A DNA stretch of 19,834 nucleotides from an uncultured Veillonella sp. (GTDB lineage Bacteria > Bacillota > Negativicutes > Veillonellales > Veillonellaceae). This document shows, piece after piece, positions 7,342 to 14,770 of the stretch. Each line of letters begins with the position of its first letter. Positions within the stretch are counted from its first letter, which is position 1. The stretch covers positions 1-19,834 of the forward strand of contig NZ_CAJLUB010000019.1 in assembly GCF_905209685.1 (NCBI RefSeq). Reading direction: 5' to 3'. A program made the position numbers and the translations under genes. Under the pieces are notes generated by a model. That model saw only the letters and a list, made by a program, of their open reading frames with translations. It had not been told where the DNA came from and ran no database searches.

Positions 7342-8137
7342 TGTACAACAATTGCCTATCGGTGTATTTGACTCCGGTGTAGGCGGGCTATCTGTTTTAA
7401 AGGTCTTACAAGAACAATTTCCTAACGAAGACTTCATCTATATTGGCGACAATGCGAATAATCCTGTAGGGAATCGCAGTGATGATGAAATTACATATTT
7501 AGCTTGTCGTATTGCAGAGGCTCTTGAAAAACAGCCTGTTAAATTGATGGTCATTGCTTGCAATACGTTTACTGTTGTAGCCCTTGATGCGGTGCGCGAA
7601 CGCGTATCTGTACCAGTTATTGGTGTGTCACAAGGTGTGAAAACAGCGATTAGTCAAAGCAAAAGCAAGACGATTGGTATCATGGCGACGGTAGCGACTG
7701 TGAATAGTCATATTCATAAACATGTAGCACTTGAAGTTGATCATGAAGTGTTTGTTTGGGAACAACCTTGTCCTGAACTAGCAGGCCTCATCGAGCAAGG
7801 TCATTTAGATGACTTCTTTGTACGTGATGTATGTACTGATTATTTAGAGCCTTTATTGTCTCGAGAAATTGAGGTCGTAGTGTTGGGCTGTACACATTTC
7901 CCATTTGTACAACCTTTGCTAGAGGAGCTAACGTCAGGGCGCATTCAATTTATCGACCCTGCTTTTGAAACAAGTGAGTTAGTTCGTCGTAGATTAGAGA
8001 GTAAGGATTTGATTAATCCTCAAAAATCTGCAGGCACTGTGACATTGTATTTTACAAAGGATGTAGAGCTTGGTGATACATTGAGTGCTTCCTTCCTCGA
8101 TACAAATTGTCGTACTATTGAACATATTACATTGTAA
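7334..8137 (+). CDS. murI: Glutamate racemase family protein, divergent
   Basis: Aspartate/glutamate racemase of 267 residues; MurI interconverts L- and D-glutamate for peptidoglycan synthesis. Seen: GVFDSGVGGLSVL (10-22) with D13-S14, catalytic-type cysteines C76 (ACNT) and C186 (GCTH) and H188. I chose ATG 7334 because GAGGAG (7321-7326) lies 7 bases upstream; a TTG at 7319 in frame would lie over that Shine-Dalgarno. The start overlaps the thioesterase stop by 8 bases, so translation is probably coupled. Odd: the substrate loop normally reading DTAxxPYG is DNANNPVG (39-46), losing the conserved Tyr, and ACNTFT replaces the common ACNTAS/T. It may be a second racemase paralogue or have altered substrate preference, but Glu racemase remains the best call. 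Confidence 0.85.
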   Translation: MSNVQQLPIGVFDSGVGGLSVLKVLQEQFPNEDFIYIGDNANNPVGNRSDDEITYLACRIAEALEKQPVKLMVIACNTFTVVALDAVRERVSVPVIGVSQGVKTAISQSKSKTIGIMATVATVNSHIHKHVALEVDHEVFVWEQPCPELAGLIEQGHLDDFFVRDVCTDYLEPLLSREIEVVVLGCTHFPFVQPLLEELTSGRIQFIDPAFETSELVRRRLESKDLINPQKSAGTVTLYFTKDVELGDTLSASFLDTNCRTIEHITL

Positions 8138-8149
8138 AGGAGATGCCCT

Positions 8150-8689
8150 ATGTGGTTTTATAACATCCTAAGTGTAGTAATAGGTATTATTGTAGCTATT
8201 GCCGCTTTGTATTTATTATTCCGTTTGTTCGTATTGAAACAAGGTAATGAAAAGGTTATCTTGTTGCCAAAACGTGCGACAAACTTCCAAGTATCTGATC
8301 GTAATTTTGAATCCATTACCTTGTTCTGTGACATTCCATTTGTGAACAAAGGCCGTCAACTTGGTACAATTATGGATTTGTTCCCACGTCCATTGTTGCC
8401 AGAGGAACATTTTGATGCGGTAAAAGTAGATGCATGGGCTATGGACATTAATCGTCCTCGTCATGATGGCTATTTTGAAGCAGTTATCATCAAACCTCGC
8501 AAAGGCGGTACTATTCGTGTATTCGTTACATTGACAGGTAAAAATGGCAATATTCGTGAAGATATTAAGGGCTTCCCTTATATGGACATCGATATTTACT
8601 ACCAAATCGTAGGCCGTACAGATTATCATATCGATAAACAACGTATTCGTTTGACTGCTGAAGAAGTTCAAGCAGCATTGGTTCAATAA
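8150..8689 (+). CDS. Unknown protein with N-terminal membrane anchor
   Basis: Unrecognised protein of 179 residues. Residues about 6-28 form one hydrophobic helix (IVAIAALYLLFRLF is its core) followed by a positive stretch, so it is most likely a single-pass anchor rather than a cleaved signal; the remainder is soluble. The soluble part is beta-rich in appearance, with blocks such as ITLFCDIPFVNKGRQLGTIM and GFPYMDIDIYYQIVGRTDYH, and has no Cys pairs or obvious catalytic motif. The ATG has AAAGGAGATG upstream, 12 bases after murI, and the next gene starts 12 bases after its stop, so it belongs to the thioesterase-murI-CofE-like operon. The function is unknown; its neighbours hint at an envelope or glutamate-related role. 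Confidence 0.7.
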   Translation: MWFYNILSVVIGIIVAIAALYLLFRLFVLKQGNEKVILLPKRATNFQVSDRNFESITLFCDIPFVNKGRQLGTIMDLFPRPLLPEEHFDAVKVDAWAMDINRPRHDGYFEAVIIKPRKGGTIRVFVTLTGKNGNIREDIKGFPYMDIDIYYQIVGRTDYHIDKQRIRLTAEEVQAALVQ

Positions 8690-8701
8690 GGAGGCATAAC
8701 A

Positions 8702-9352
8702 ATGGCAGAATTAGAGTTAGTATGTGTGCCAACACGTATTCTTACAGATAATGATGACATCGTGGATGCTATCGTTGAATTTGGCGGTCATAACATTGGA
8801 CCTGAAGATATCGTTTGTGTAGCTGAATCTGTAGTAGCTATTACACAAGGTCGTTTTACACGTCCTGAAGAGCTAGATGTATGCTGGCAAGCTCGTTTGA
8901 TCAATCGTTTTATCCATCCAGATGGTTCTATGGCATCCATTTACGGCATGCAATCCGCTATGAACTTGGATGGTAAATGGAAAGTATTAGGTGCCTTTAT
9001 TTTAGGTGCTATTGCTAAAATTTTCCGCAAACCAGGTGTATTCTATGCAATTGCTCGTGCAGCATCCTTAACTGATGACGTAACCGGCACAATGCCTCCA
9101 TTTGATAAGCACATTGTATTTGGTCCAAAGGATCCAGATAAAGTAGCTGAGAAAATCGTATCTCGCACAGGCTGTTATGGCGCTGTTGTAGCTGACGTTA
9201 ATGATTTGAAACGTTCCGCTGTATTAGGTACAAGCCGTGGCATTGACGGTAACAAAATTGCACAATTATTGATCGATAATCCATTTGGTAATGATAGCCA
9301 AATGACTCCGATTGTTATCATTAAAAATTACGCATCTGTATCTGGTAAATAA
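8702..9352 (+). CDS. CofE-like (F420-0:L-glutamate ligase family) protein
   Basis: 216-residue protein resembling the coenzyme F420-0:gamma-glutamyl ligase family, whose classic members (CofE) join glutamate to F420 through an amide bond using GTP. Features that fit are VPTRILTDNDDIVDAI at the start, PEDIVCVAESVVAITQGR (35-52), DVTGTMPPFDKHIVFGPKDP in the middle and the ending region with GIDGN and PIVIIKN. The usual family opening PxIxxGDDLxxII is here changed to ILTDNDDIVDAI. Fermentative Negativicutes are not known to make F420 (from general knowledge), so another acceptor is likely. GGAGG lies before the ATG. It is the last gene of its operon, with a terminator 4 bases after its stop, and sits with a glutamate racemase. 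The ligase function is inferred. Confidence 0.75.
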   Translation: MAELELVCVPTRILTDNDDIVDAIVEFGGHNIGPEDIVCVAESVVAITQGRFTRPEELDVCWQARLINRFIHPDGSMASIYGMQSAMNLDGKWKVLGAFILGAIAKIFRKPGVFYAIARAASLTDDVTGTMPPFDKHIVFGPKDPDKVAEKIVSRTGCYGAVVADVNDLKRSAVLGTSRGIDGNKIAQLLIDNPFGNDSQMTPIVIIKNYASVSGK

Positions 9353-9355
9353 CAG

Positions 9356-9395
9356 AAGGCTGTACTCATCACATAGAGATGGGTACAGCCTTTTT
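9356..9395 (+). terminator. Rho-independent terminator ending the murI operon
   Basis: Stem AAGGCTGTACTCATC (9356-9370) with GATGGGTACAGCCTT (9378-9392), 15 pairs with one G-U, then a run of T to 9395. Only 28 bases separate it from the next start codon and I see no good promoter there, so the next genes may rely on read-through or on an internal promoter. Confidence 0.88.
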
Positions 9396-9423
9396 ATATA
9401 TTGTGAAAGTTAAAGGAGGTTAT

Positions 9424-11145
9424 ATGTTACTAGGTTTAGATGTAGGTGGTACTTTCACAGATGCGGTCATCATCGACGGTCATCGTGTAGTAGCATCTGC
9501 TAAAAGACGGACTACGAAGGATAATCTAATGCAAGGAATAGGTGAGGCATTAGATGCAGTTTTGACAGGCTGTAATACATCAAATATTGAACAAGTTACT
9601 CTATCCACTACAGTGGTAACAAATACCATTGTAGAACAGAAGGAACAAGTAGTAGATCTCTATGTAGTAACTGGGCCTGGTCGTAACGTAGACGATATAT
9701 TCCCTGTGAGTCCTATATATCTTCAAGGCTATACAGATCATAGAGGGATTGTGGTAGAAAGCACACCTCTAAATGCAGTGCGAGATATTGCTAAAATGGT
9801 TCAATCCCGTAGTGGCACTGATTTAGCCGCTGTATCTGCTAAATTTGGGGTACGAAATCCTCAAGAGGAACTATCGATAACAGAAGAACTGAAAGATAAG
9901 TATAATACCATTTCTAATGGCAGCTTATTAAGTGGCTCTTTGAATTTCCCTCGCCGTACCATTAGCGCCTATTTTAATAGTGCTGTTACACCTGTATTTA
10001 CTATTTTTAAATGTAATGTTGAAGAGGCCCTTAGCATTCGTAATATTAAGGCTCCACTCCATATTTTGAAAGCTGATGGCGGTTCCTTGCCTATGGAGCA
10101 TATGGTGAGTCGACCTGTAGAGACTGCTTTTACGGGACCTGCAGCTACTGTGCTTGGCTTATCTGCCCTTGGTGCAATTGGTGAAGAGCATACAGTTGCT
10201 TTAGATATTGGGGGCACTACAACGGATATTTCTCTGTGGAAACACGGCAAACCATTAATGACGAAAAATGGTGTATCCATCCGTGAGTACCCTAGTGCAG
10301 TTCGATCCTTTGCAGTTACCTCCGTCGGTATTGGTGGTGAATCTGTGGTTCGCATAGTAGATGGTGACGTTACAGTCGGACCAGAACGGGTGGGCCCATC
10401 GGCGGCCTTAGGTGGCGCGGAACCTACATTAGGGGATGCACTCATTGTACTGGGCCATGCAAACTATGGTGATATGAAGCTAGCCATCCAATCTATGGAG
10501 GCATTAGCCAATAGATTACCTGCGTCATTACATGACAGCTTAACATCTGACTCGACTAAAGTTCAACAGCAATTAGGTGATTCTATTACGGCTTCTGATG
10601 TGGCACGCTTAATAGTCAATAAGGCATTAGAAACAATTCAGCATGGTATAGATGAGGTGGTAACGGCAGAGAATAAACGACCTATTTATGTAGTGGCGGA
10701 TATTGTGAATCCCGATGTATTTGTACCTGCTCAAATCGTTGTAGTAGGCGGTACGGCGCCTAGCTTAGGACCAAGTATCGGCGAGTATTTGAATGTGACT
10801 GTTACAATTCCAGAGAATGCGGCGGTGGCTAATGCTATCGGTGCGGCCTTAGCGTTATCGACTATTGAACTTACGGTTCACGTCGATACAAAACGGCGGT
10901 TACTAGTCATTCCTGAATTAGGGATTAAGCAACAAACCTGTACCTTGCAGCGGGTAGAACAAGTTGTGGAACGTGCTAAAGAGGCCCTTAGTGAAGAAGC
11001 ATTGCGGTTAGGCCTTGGTAAGGACCAAGATATAGAGGTGATTAGTATCGAAGACTTCCCTGTAGTAGAGGGCTGGCAATCGATGGAACGGTTAATCACC
11101 GTGAAAGTACAACTAGCAGCGGGGGTGAAACAGTATGTGGAATAA
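9424..11145 (+). CDS. Hydantoinase/oxoprolinase family (HyuA-like) protein
   Basis: ASKHA-fold protein of 573 residues related to the ATP-dependent hydantoinase A/5-oxoprolinase subunit, which opens cyclic amides such as 5-oxoproline or hydantoins. The two phosphate-binding motifs are GLDVGGTFTDAVI near residue 4 and ALDIGGTTTDIS near 259-270. In between are TLSTTVVTNTIVE and RPVETAFTGPAATVLG, both typical of HyuA. It is shorter than classic HyuA (about 680), and no HyuB partner follows. The frame is open back to ATG 9379, but that codon lies inside the terminator hairpin. ATG 9424 has AAAGGAGG just upstream and gives the normal family N-terminus. The stop overlaps the next gene by 11 bases. 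Substrate unknown. Confidence 0.85.
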   Translation: MLLGLDVGGTFTDAVIIDGHRVVASAKRRTTKDNLMQGIGEALDAVLTGCNTSNIEQVTLSTTVVTNTIVEQKEQVVDLYVVTGPGRNVDDIFPVSPIYLQGYTDHRGIVVESTPLNAVRDIAKMVQSRSGTDLAAVSAKFGVRNPQEELSITEELKDKYNTISNGSLLSGSLNFPRRTISAYFNSAVTPVFTIFKCNVEEALSIRNIKAPLHILKADGGSLPMEHMVSRPVETAFTGPAATVLGLSALGAIGEEHTVALDIGGTTTDISLWKHGKPLMTKNGVSIREYPSAVRSFAVTSVGIGGESVVRIVDGDVTVGPERVGPSAALGGAEPTLGDALIVLGHANYGDMKLAIQSMEALANRLPASLHDSLTSDSTKVQQQLGDSITASDVARLIVNKALETIQHGIDEVVTAENKRPIYVVADIVNPDVFVPAQIVVVGGTAPSLGPSIGEYLNVTVTIPENAAVANAIGAALALSTIELTVHVDTKRRLLVIPELGIKQQTCTLQRVEQVVERAKEALSEEALRLGLGKDQDIEVISIEDFPVVEGWQSMERLITVKVQLAAGVKQYVE

Positions 11146-12565
11146 AGGACTATCCTATCGCGAGCGTCATGGACTTGGACACAAGGGTACAAATGAAGGC
11201 ATTCATACAAATGTAGGTGATACGCTACATACTGATAGAAATGCGTCAAAACATAGTCTAGGTTTAGTATTTTTTCCTGCCTTTGACTGGAAGATTTCTG
11301 AAACCCATCCAGAACGACAAGAGAGATTACTGTACACTCGGGATCAAATCGTAGAGGAAGGCTTATTAGATATACCTAATATTAAAGAATATAATCCTAT
11401 CGTTGCTGATTGGGATACCATAGAGCGTGTCCATGTGGGCGCCCCTGATTTAGAATCTTGGGTAACGGAAGCACATCGCGTATCTGCGGGCGGTGCTATT
11501 GCGGCTGCTGATGCGGTTATGCGAGGTGAAGTAGATCGTGCCTTTGCCCTCGTTAGACCTCCAGGGCATCATGCAATGGCCATGGTGCATGGTATTCGTG
11601 GATTTTGTACCATAAATATTGAAGCCGTCATGATTCAGCATATGCGCCAAACCTATGGTATTAAACGCGTTGCTGTGGTAGATACAGATGTACATCATGG
11701 CGATGGCTCTCAAGATGTGTTCTATCATGATCCAGATACGCTATATATTAGTTTCCACCAAGATGGACGGACCCTATATCCTGGAACAGGCTTTATGGAT
11801 GAATTTGGTGGACCACAAGCCATCGGTGGCAATATAGATATCCCATTACCGCCAGGAACAGGTGACGAAGGCTTGATGAAGGTCATGCGTGAACTCGTAT
11901 TACCTATCTTAGAAGAGTTTAATCCAGATATTGTTATTAACTCTGCAGGACAAGATAATCACTTTAGTGATCCTTTGGCAAATATGCAGGTTACGGCAAA
12001 GGGCTATGCTGAGCTTGTTGATTTACTACAAGCCGATATAGCTGTCTTAGAAGGTGGTTACTCCGTACAAGAGGCGTTACCTTATGTAAATACAGGTATT
12101 ATTTTATCCATGGCAGGCCTTGATTACAGTAAGGTCGTAGAACCTGCCTTTGACCCTGTTAAATATAAGCAAAGCCAAAACGTAACAGCTTATATAGATG
12201 ACCTCATCGCTAAATGGAAGGTCCAATGGGCGAATCGTCATAAGATGGCCGAAGAGGAACGTACCGGTGTAGGTGATATATGGTCGAACCGCTACAATGT
12301 GTACTATGATGAAACGGGCGTACAAGAGGAACGACTTGAAAAGGTGCGCATGTATGAAGATAAGGTGGGCTGGCATAGCGTACTTTCACGAGGCCAATAC
12401 GGACCTTATGGACCACAAAGCGTATATGCTATGTTTATCCCTTGGCAAGCGAACGAAGGTACTCGTCAAGATGCGATTGCAGAGGCTGAAAAGGCTAAAG
12501 CAGAAGGTGGAGCTAGCCGCTATGTTGTGGTCGATCCACTTGGTGCAGGCCAATATGAACTATGA
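11135..12565 (+). CDS. Histone deacetylase-superfamily zinc amidohydrolase
   Basis: 476-residue protein of the arginase-deacetylase superfamily; bacterial members remove acyl groups from polyamines, acetyl-lysine or other amides. Catalytic features: RPPGHH with H145/H146, DTDVHHGDG with zinc ligands D185 and H187, third ligand D274 in NSAGQDNHFSDP, and the transition-state Tyr Y309 in LEGGYS. The pattern SAGQDNH replaces the usual SAGFDAH. The deacetylase domain ends near 340. A further ~130 residues, charged and with GQYGPYGPQSVYAM, is not part of the standard domain and I do not recognise it. The start overlaps hyuA by 11 bases with a G-rich GGGGGTGAAA before the ATG, so the pair is translationally coupled. 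Acetylpolyamine amidohydrolase is a plausible activity but unproven. Confidence 0.87.
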   Translation: MWNKGLSYRERHGLGHKGTNEGIHTNVGDTLHTDRNASKHSLGLVFFPAFDWKISETHPERQERLLYTRDQIVEEGLLDIPNIKEYNPIVADWDTIERVHVGAPDLESWVTEAHRVSAGGAIAAADAVMRGEVDRAFALVRPPGHHAMAMVHGIRGFCTINIEAVMIQHMRQTYGIKRVAVVDTDVHHGDGSQDVFYHDPDTLYISFHQDGRTLYPGTGFMDEFGGPQAIGGNIDIPLPPGTGDEGLMKVMRELVLPILEEFNPDIVINSAGQDNHFSDPLANMQVTAKGYAELVDLLQADIAVLEGGYSVQEALPYVNTGIILSMAGLDYSKVVEPAFDPVKYKQSQNVTAYIDDLIAKWKVQWANRHKMAEEERTGVGDIWSNRYNVYYDETGVQEERLEKVRMYEDKVGWHSVLSRGQYGPYGPQSVYAMFIPWQANEGTRQDAIAEAEKAKAEGGASRYVVVDPLGAGQYEL

Positions 12566-12569
12566 TCGT

Positions 12570-12629
12570 GATTCTTATAACATGGTAGAGATTCTTATAA
12601 TATGGTAGAGATTCTTATAATATGGTAAG
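12570..12629. repeat. Three tandem 20-bp repeats
   Basis: Three adjacent copies of GATTCTTATAATATGGTAGA (12570-12589, 12590-12609, 12610-12629); the first has C for T in the middle, and the third ends AAG instead of AGA. A degenerate fourth copy starts at 12630. They begin 4 bases after the deacetylase stop. Copies 2 and 3 each contain a TATAAT hexamer. This 221-base gap also holds the rph promoter and a leader hairpin; the rest (12640-12700) shows nothing clear. Confidence 0.95.
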
Positions 12630-12710
12630 GATTTTTTATAGAAATGCACCGTATTATGTTCACAACGGACATTACAATCCGATTCATGGTAATAAAAAAT
12701 AGTTAACATG

Positions 12711-12719
12711 TGATATAAT
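12711..12719 (+). promoter_or_regulatory. Extended -10 promoter of rph
   Basis: TGATATAAT with TG at 12711-12712 and TATAAT at 12714-12719, the same nine bases as at the dat promoter. No clear -35. Transcription would begin near 12726, immediately before the hairpin at 12730. Confidence 0.7.
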
Positions 12720-12729
12720 AAGAAGAAAT

Positions 12730-12754
12730 AACGCCCCTTTGTGTAAGGGGCGTT
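12730..12754 (+). other. Perfect GC-rich hairpin at the 5' end of the rph mRNA
   Basis: AACGCCCCTT (12730-12739) and AAGGGGCGTT (12745-12754) form a perfect 10-bp stem with a TGTGT loop. CTAATGTTT follows, so there is no proper U-tract. It would cap the 5' end of the rph transcript, or slow polymerase arriving from upstream. Either an mRNA-stabilising structure or a weak terminator/attenuator is possible. Confidence 0.65.
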
Positions 12755-12786
12755 CTAATGTTTAGTTTTAGAATGGTGAGGTTCCT

Positions 12787-13542
12787 ATGCGCAGTGATAA
12801 TAGAACAGCAGGTCAATTGCGACCTATTAAAATAACACGGAATTTTACAGAGTATGCAGAAGGTTCTGTACTCATTGAGTGCGGTAAGACTAAGGTTATC
12901 TGCACGGCTACTGTGGAGGATTCTGTGCCGCGCTGGCTAAAAGGTTCTGGCCAAGGATGGGTAACAGCCGAATATTCTTTGTTGCCACGTTCTACGCAAA
13001 CTCGTGTAAGCCGTGAGGCGGCAAAGGGGAAACAAACGGGCCGTACCGTAGAAATTCAACGTCTTATCGGCCGTGCATTGCGCGCTGTCGTAGACCTTGA
13101 AGCTCTTGGTGAACGTTCTATTACAATCGACTGCGACGTTATCCAAGCCGATGGTGGTACGCGTACAGCCTCTATTACAGGTGCCTTTGTGGCCCTTGTT
13201 GATGCGGTGGACTTCACCTTTGGTGGAGCCGGTAAATTCCCAATTACTGATTTCTGTGCCGCTATTTCCGTAGGGATTGGTCCTGAAGGTCCTATTACAG
13301 ATCTTTGCTATGAAGAGGACAGTGCTGCTATCGTTGATATGAATGTGGTGCGCATAGGCTCTGGCAATATGGTTGAGGTACAAGGTACAGGCGAACACGG
13401 TACCTTTAACCGTGATGAACTCAATGCATTACTTGATTTAGCAGAGGCTGCTACCGATGAGCTCATGGCTAAACAACGTGAAGTACTTGGTGCGACAGCA
13501 GATAAGGTAGGTAAGGTATATCCTACAGCTCCGGAGGTGTAA
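12787..13542 (+). CDS. rph: Ribonuclease PH
   Basis: Phosphorolytic 3'-5' exoribonuclease of 251 residues that trims the 3' ends of tRNA precursors and helps degrade structured RNA; it works as a hexamer in the cytoplasm. The phosphate-binding arginines R86 (TGRT) and R126 ([11 protein letters not shown]) and the metal-site acidic residues D178 and D184 ([15 protein letters not shown]) are all present, as are the opening [19 protein letters not shown] and the region [14 protein letters not shown]. Length is full, so the C-terminus is not truncated as in some E. coli strains. GTGAGG precedes the ATG. One base separates its stop from rdgB. The rph-rdgB-phosphodiesterase order is the same as rph-ysnA-ysnB in Bacillus subtilis (known). 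Confidence 0.96.
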   Translation: MRSDNRTAGQLRPIKITRNFTEYAEGSVLIECGKTKVICTATVEDSVPRWLKGSGQGWVTAEYSLLPRSTQTRVSREAAKGKQTGRTVEIQRLIGRALRAVVDLEALGERSITIDCDVIQADGGTRTASITGAFVALVDAVDFTFGGAGKFPITDFCAAISVGIGPEGPITDLCYEEDSAAIVDMNVVRIGSGNMVEVQGTGEHGTFNRDELNALLDLAEAATDELMAKQREVLGATADKVGKVYPTAPEV

Positions 13543-13543
13543 G

Positions 13544-14119
13544 ATGGAACAAATCGTATTAGCTACAGGAAATAAAGGAAAAATTCGTGAGTTTTCCGAG
13601 GCGTTCTCTCATTTATCTATTGATTGTGTGCCAGTAAAAGAGGTCATTTCTATCGAGGAACCAGAGGAAACTGGTACAACATTTATGGAGAATGCTCTTT
13701 TGAAAGCCTATTACTACGCAAAGGCTACAAATCGTCCATGCCTTGCGGACGATTCTGGCATCACTGTAGATGCTCTCAATGGGGCACCAGGTGTATATTC
13801 TGCTCGTTATGCAGGTCATCACGGTGATGATCAAGCTAATAATGAAAAATTGATTCGTGAGCTTCAAGGTAAAAGTGACCGCACAGGTCATTATGTGTGT
13901 GCTTTGGCTCTTGTATATCCTGATGGCCGTGAAGTGACAGCGGAAGGCTATTGTGATGGCCTAGTCCAAGACGAACCAAAAGGGGATAACGGCTTTGGCT
14001 ATGATCCATATTTCTATGTGCCTGAGTTTAAGAAAACAATGGCTGAACTTAGCATCGAAGAAAAGGAAAAGATTAGTCATCGTGGCCGTGCATTACGCGA
14101 ATTAATTAACAAGCTTTGA
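13544..14119 (+). CDS. rdgB: XTP/dITP pyrophosphatase (RdgB/HAM1 family)
   Basis: 191-residue house-cleaning nucleotide pyrophosphatase that hydrolyses non-canonical purine triphosphates (dITP, XTP, ITP) to the monophosphate, keeping them out of DNA and RNA. The HAM1-family motifs are in order: ATGNKGK near the N-terminus, CLADDSGITVDAL with the catalytic Asp pair, GVYSARYAG, DNGFGYDPYFY and SHRGRALREL at the end. Length is normal. The Shine-Dalgarno GGAGGTG lies within the last codons of rph and the start is one base after its stop, so the two are coupled. Confidence 0.96.
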   Translation: MEQIVLATGNKGKIREFSEAFSHLSIDCVPVKEVISIEEPEETGTTFMENALLKAYYYAKATNRPCLADDSGITVDALNGAPGVYSARYAGHHGDDQANNEKLIRELQGKSDRTGHYVCALALVYPDGREVTAEGYCDGLVQDEPKGDNGFGYDPYFYVPEFKKTMAELSIEEKEKISHRGRALRELINKL

Positions 14120-14126
14120 TATTTTC

Positions 14127-14165
14127 GAACTATATGGTATAGTTCATATAAATATGTAATATAAT
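14127..14165 (+). promoter_or_regulatory. Palindrome plus -10 box before the YfcE-type gene
   Basis: GAACTATA (14127-14134) and TATAGTTC (14138-14145) are perfect 8-bp arms around TGG. A TATAAT follows at 14160-14165. The palindrome covers the -35 position, suggesting an operator. No U-tract follows it, so a terminator for rdgB is unlikely. With a start near 14172 the leader would be only about 14 bases. Confidence 0.45.
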
Positions 14166-14185
14166 AGTATTAGAGAACTTATAAA

Positions 14186-14683
14186 ATGAAACGAATTGGT
14201 ATTTTGAGTGATACCCATGGGTATCTAGAGGATATTGACCTCGTCTTAGAGGCTACAGCAGATCAAGACATCGATATGTGGCTTCACGCTGGTGACTTTG
14301 GTGATGATGCTCGTTACATGCAGGAGCATACGGATATTCCTGTGTATGCAGTGCGTGGCAATAATGACCGTGTACAACCTCTTGAGCCACGAGAGCAGTT
14401 AATCCCGTTAGAGGATACCTATATTTACATGACTCATGGTCATGAGGTATCATATTATAATCGTATACAAAAACTGATTGAGTTAGGAACTGATATGGGG
14501 GCACGACTTATTGTATCTGGCCATAGCCATCATCATGGTGAGGTTCGTGTTCGTGATGCGGTATTCGTAAATCCTGGCAGTATTTCGTTGGCTCGTGACC
14601 GCTCTGGTGGTACCTTTGCCATCGTTACCTACAATAATGGACAGTTTGATGTAGAGTTTGTGTATAAACAAGATATTGTTTAG
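14186..14683 (+). CDS. YfcE/MJ0936-type metallophosphoesterase
   Basis: 165-residue calcineurin-like phosphodiesterase of the YfcE/YsnB family; characterised relatives hydrolyse phosphodiesters with two metal ions, natural substrate unclear. Metal-ligand motifs occur in order: SDTHG with D9 and H11, HAGDFGD with D37, VRGNND, THGHE and SGHSHHH. The C-terminus NPGSISLARD is also typical. The ATG at 14186 has only a weak AGAGAA Shine-Dalgarno, and the predicted leader is very short. It follows rdgB after 66 bases, which hold a possible separate promoter. Its place after rph and rdgB is conserved in Bacillus, supporting the assignment. Confidence 0.9.
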   Translation: MKRIGILSDTHGYLEDIDLVLEATADQDIDMWLHAGDFGDDARYMQEHTDIPVYAVRGNNDRVQPLEPREQLIPLEDTYIYMTHGHEVSYYNRIQKLIELGTDMGARLIVSGHSHHHGEVRVRDAVFVNPGSISLARDRSGGTFAIVTYNNGQFDVEFVYKQDIV

Positions 14684-14770
14684 TTATATGGTGAAGGCTT
14701 CAAGCTGTAACGTCTTGAAAAGCTTTCAAAAAAATAGTAAGTCTATGCATGGAAAGGGTTATGACATATC

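Noticed and set aside
9379..9423. Longer hyuA start at ATG 9379
   Set aside because: It lies inside the terminator hairpin; ATG 9424 has AAAGGAGG and gives the family's normal N-terminus.
12570..12629. CRISPR array
   Set aside because: Repeats are adjacent with no unique spacers.
14700..14740. Terminator between the YfcE-type gene and speD
   Set aside because: The imperfect stem there is followed by a run of A, not T, on the + strand.
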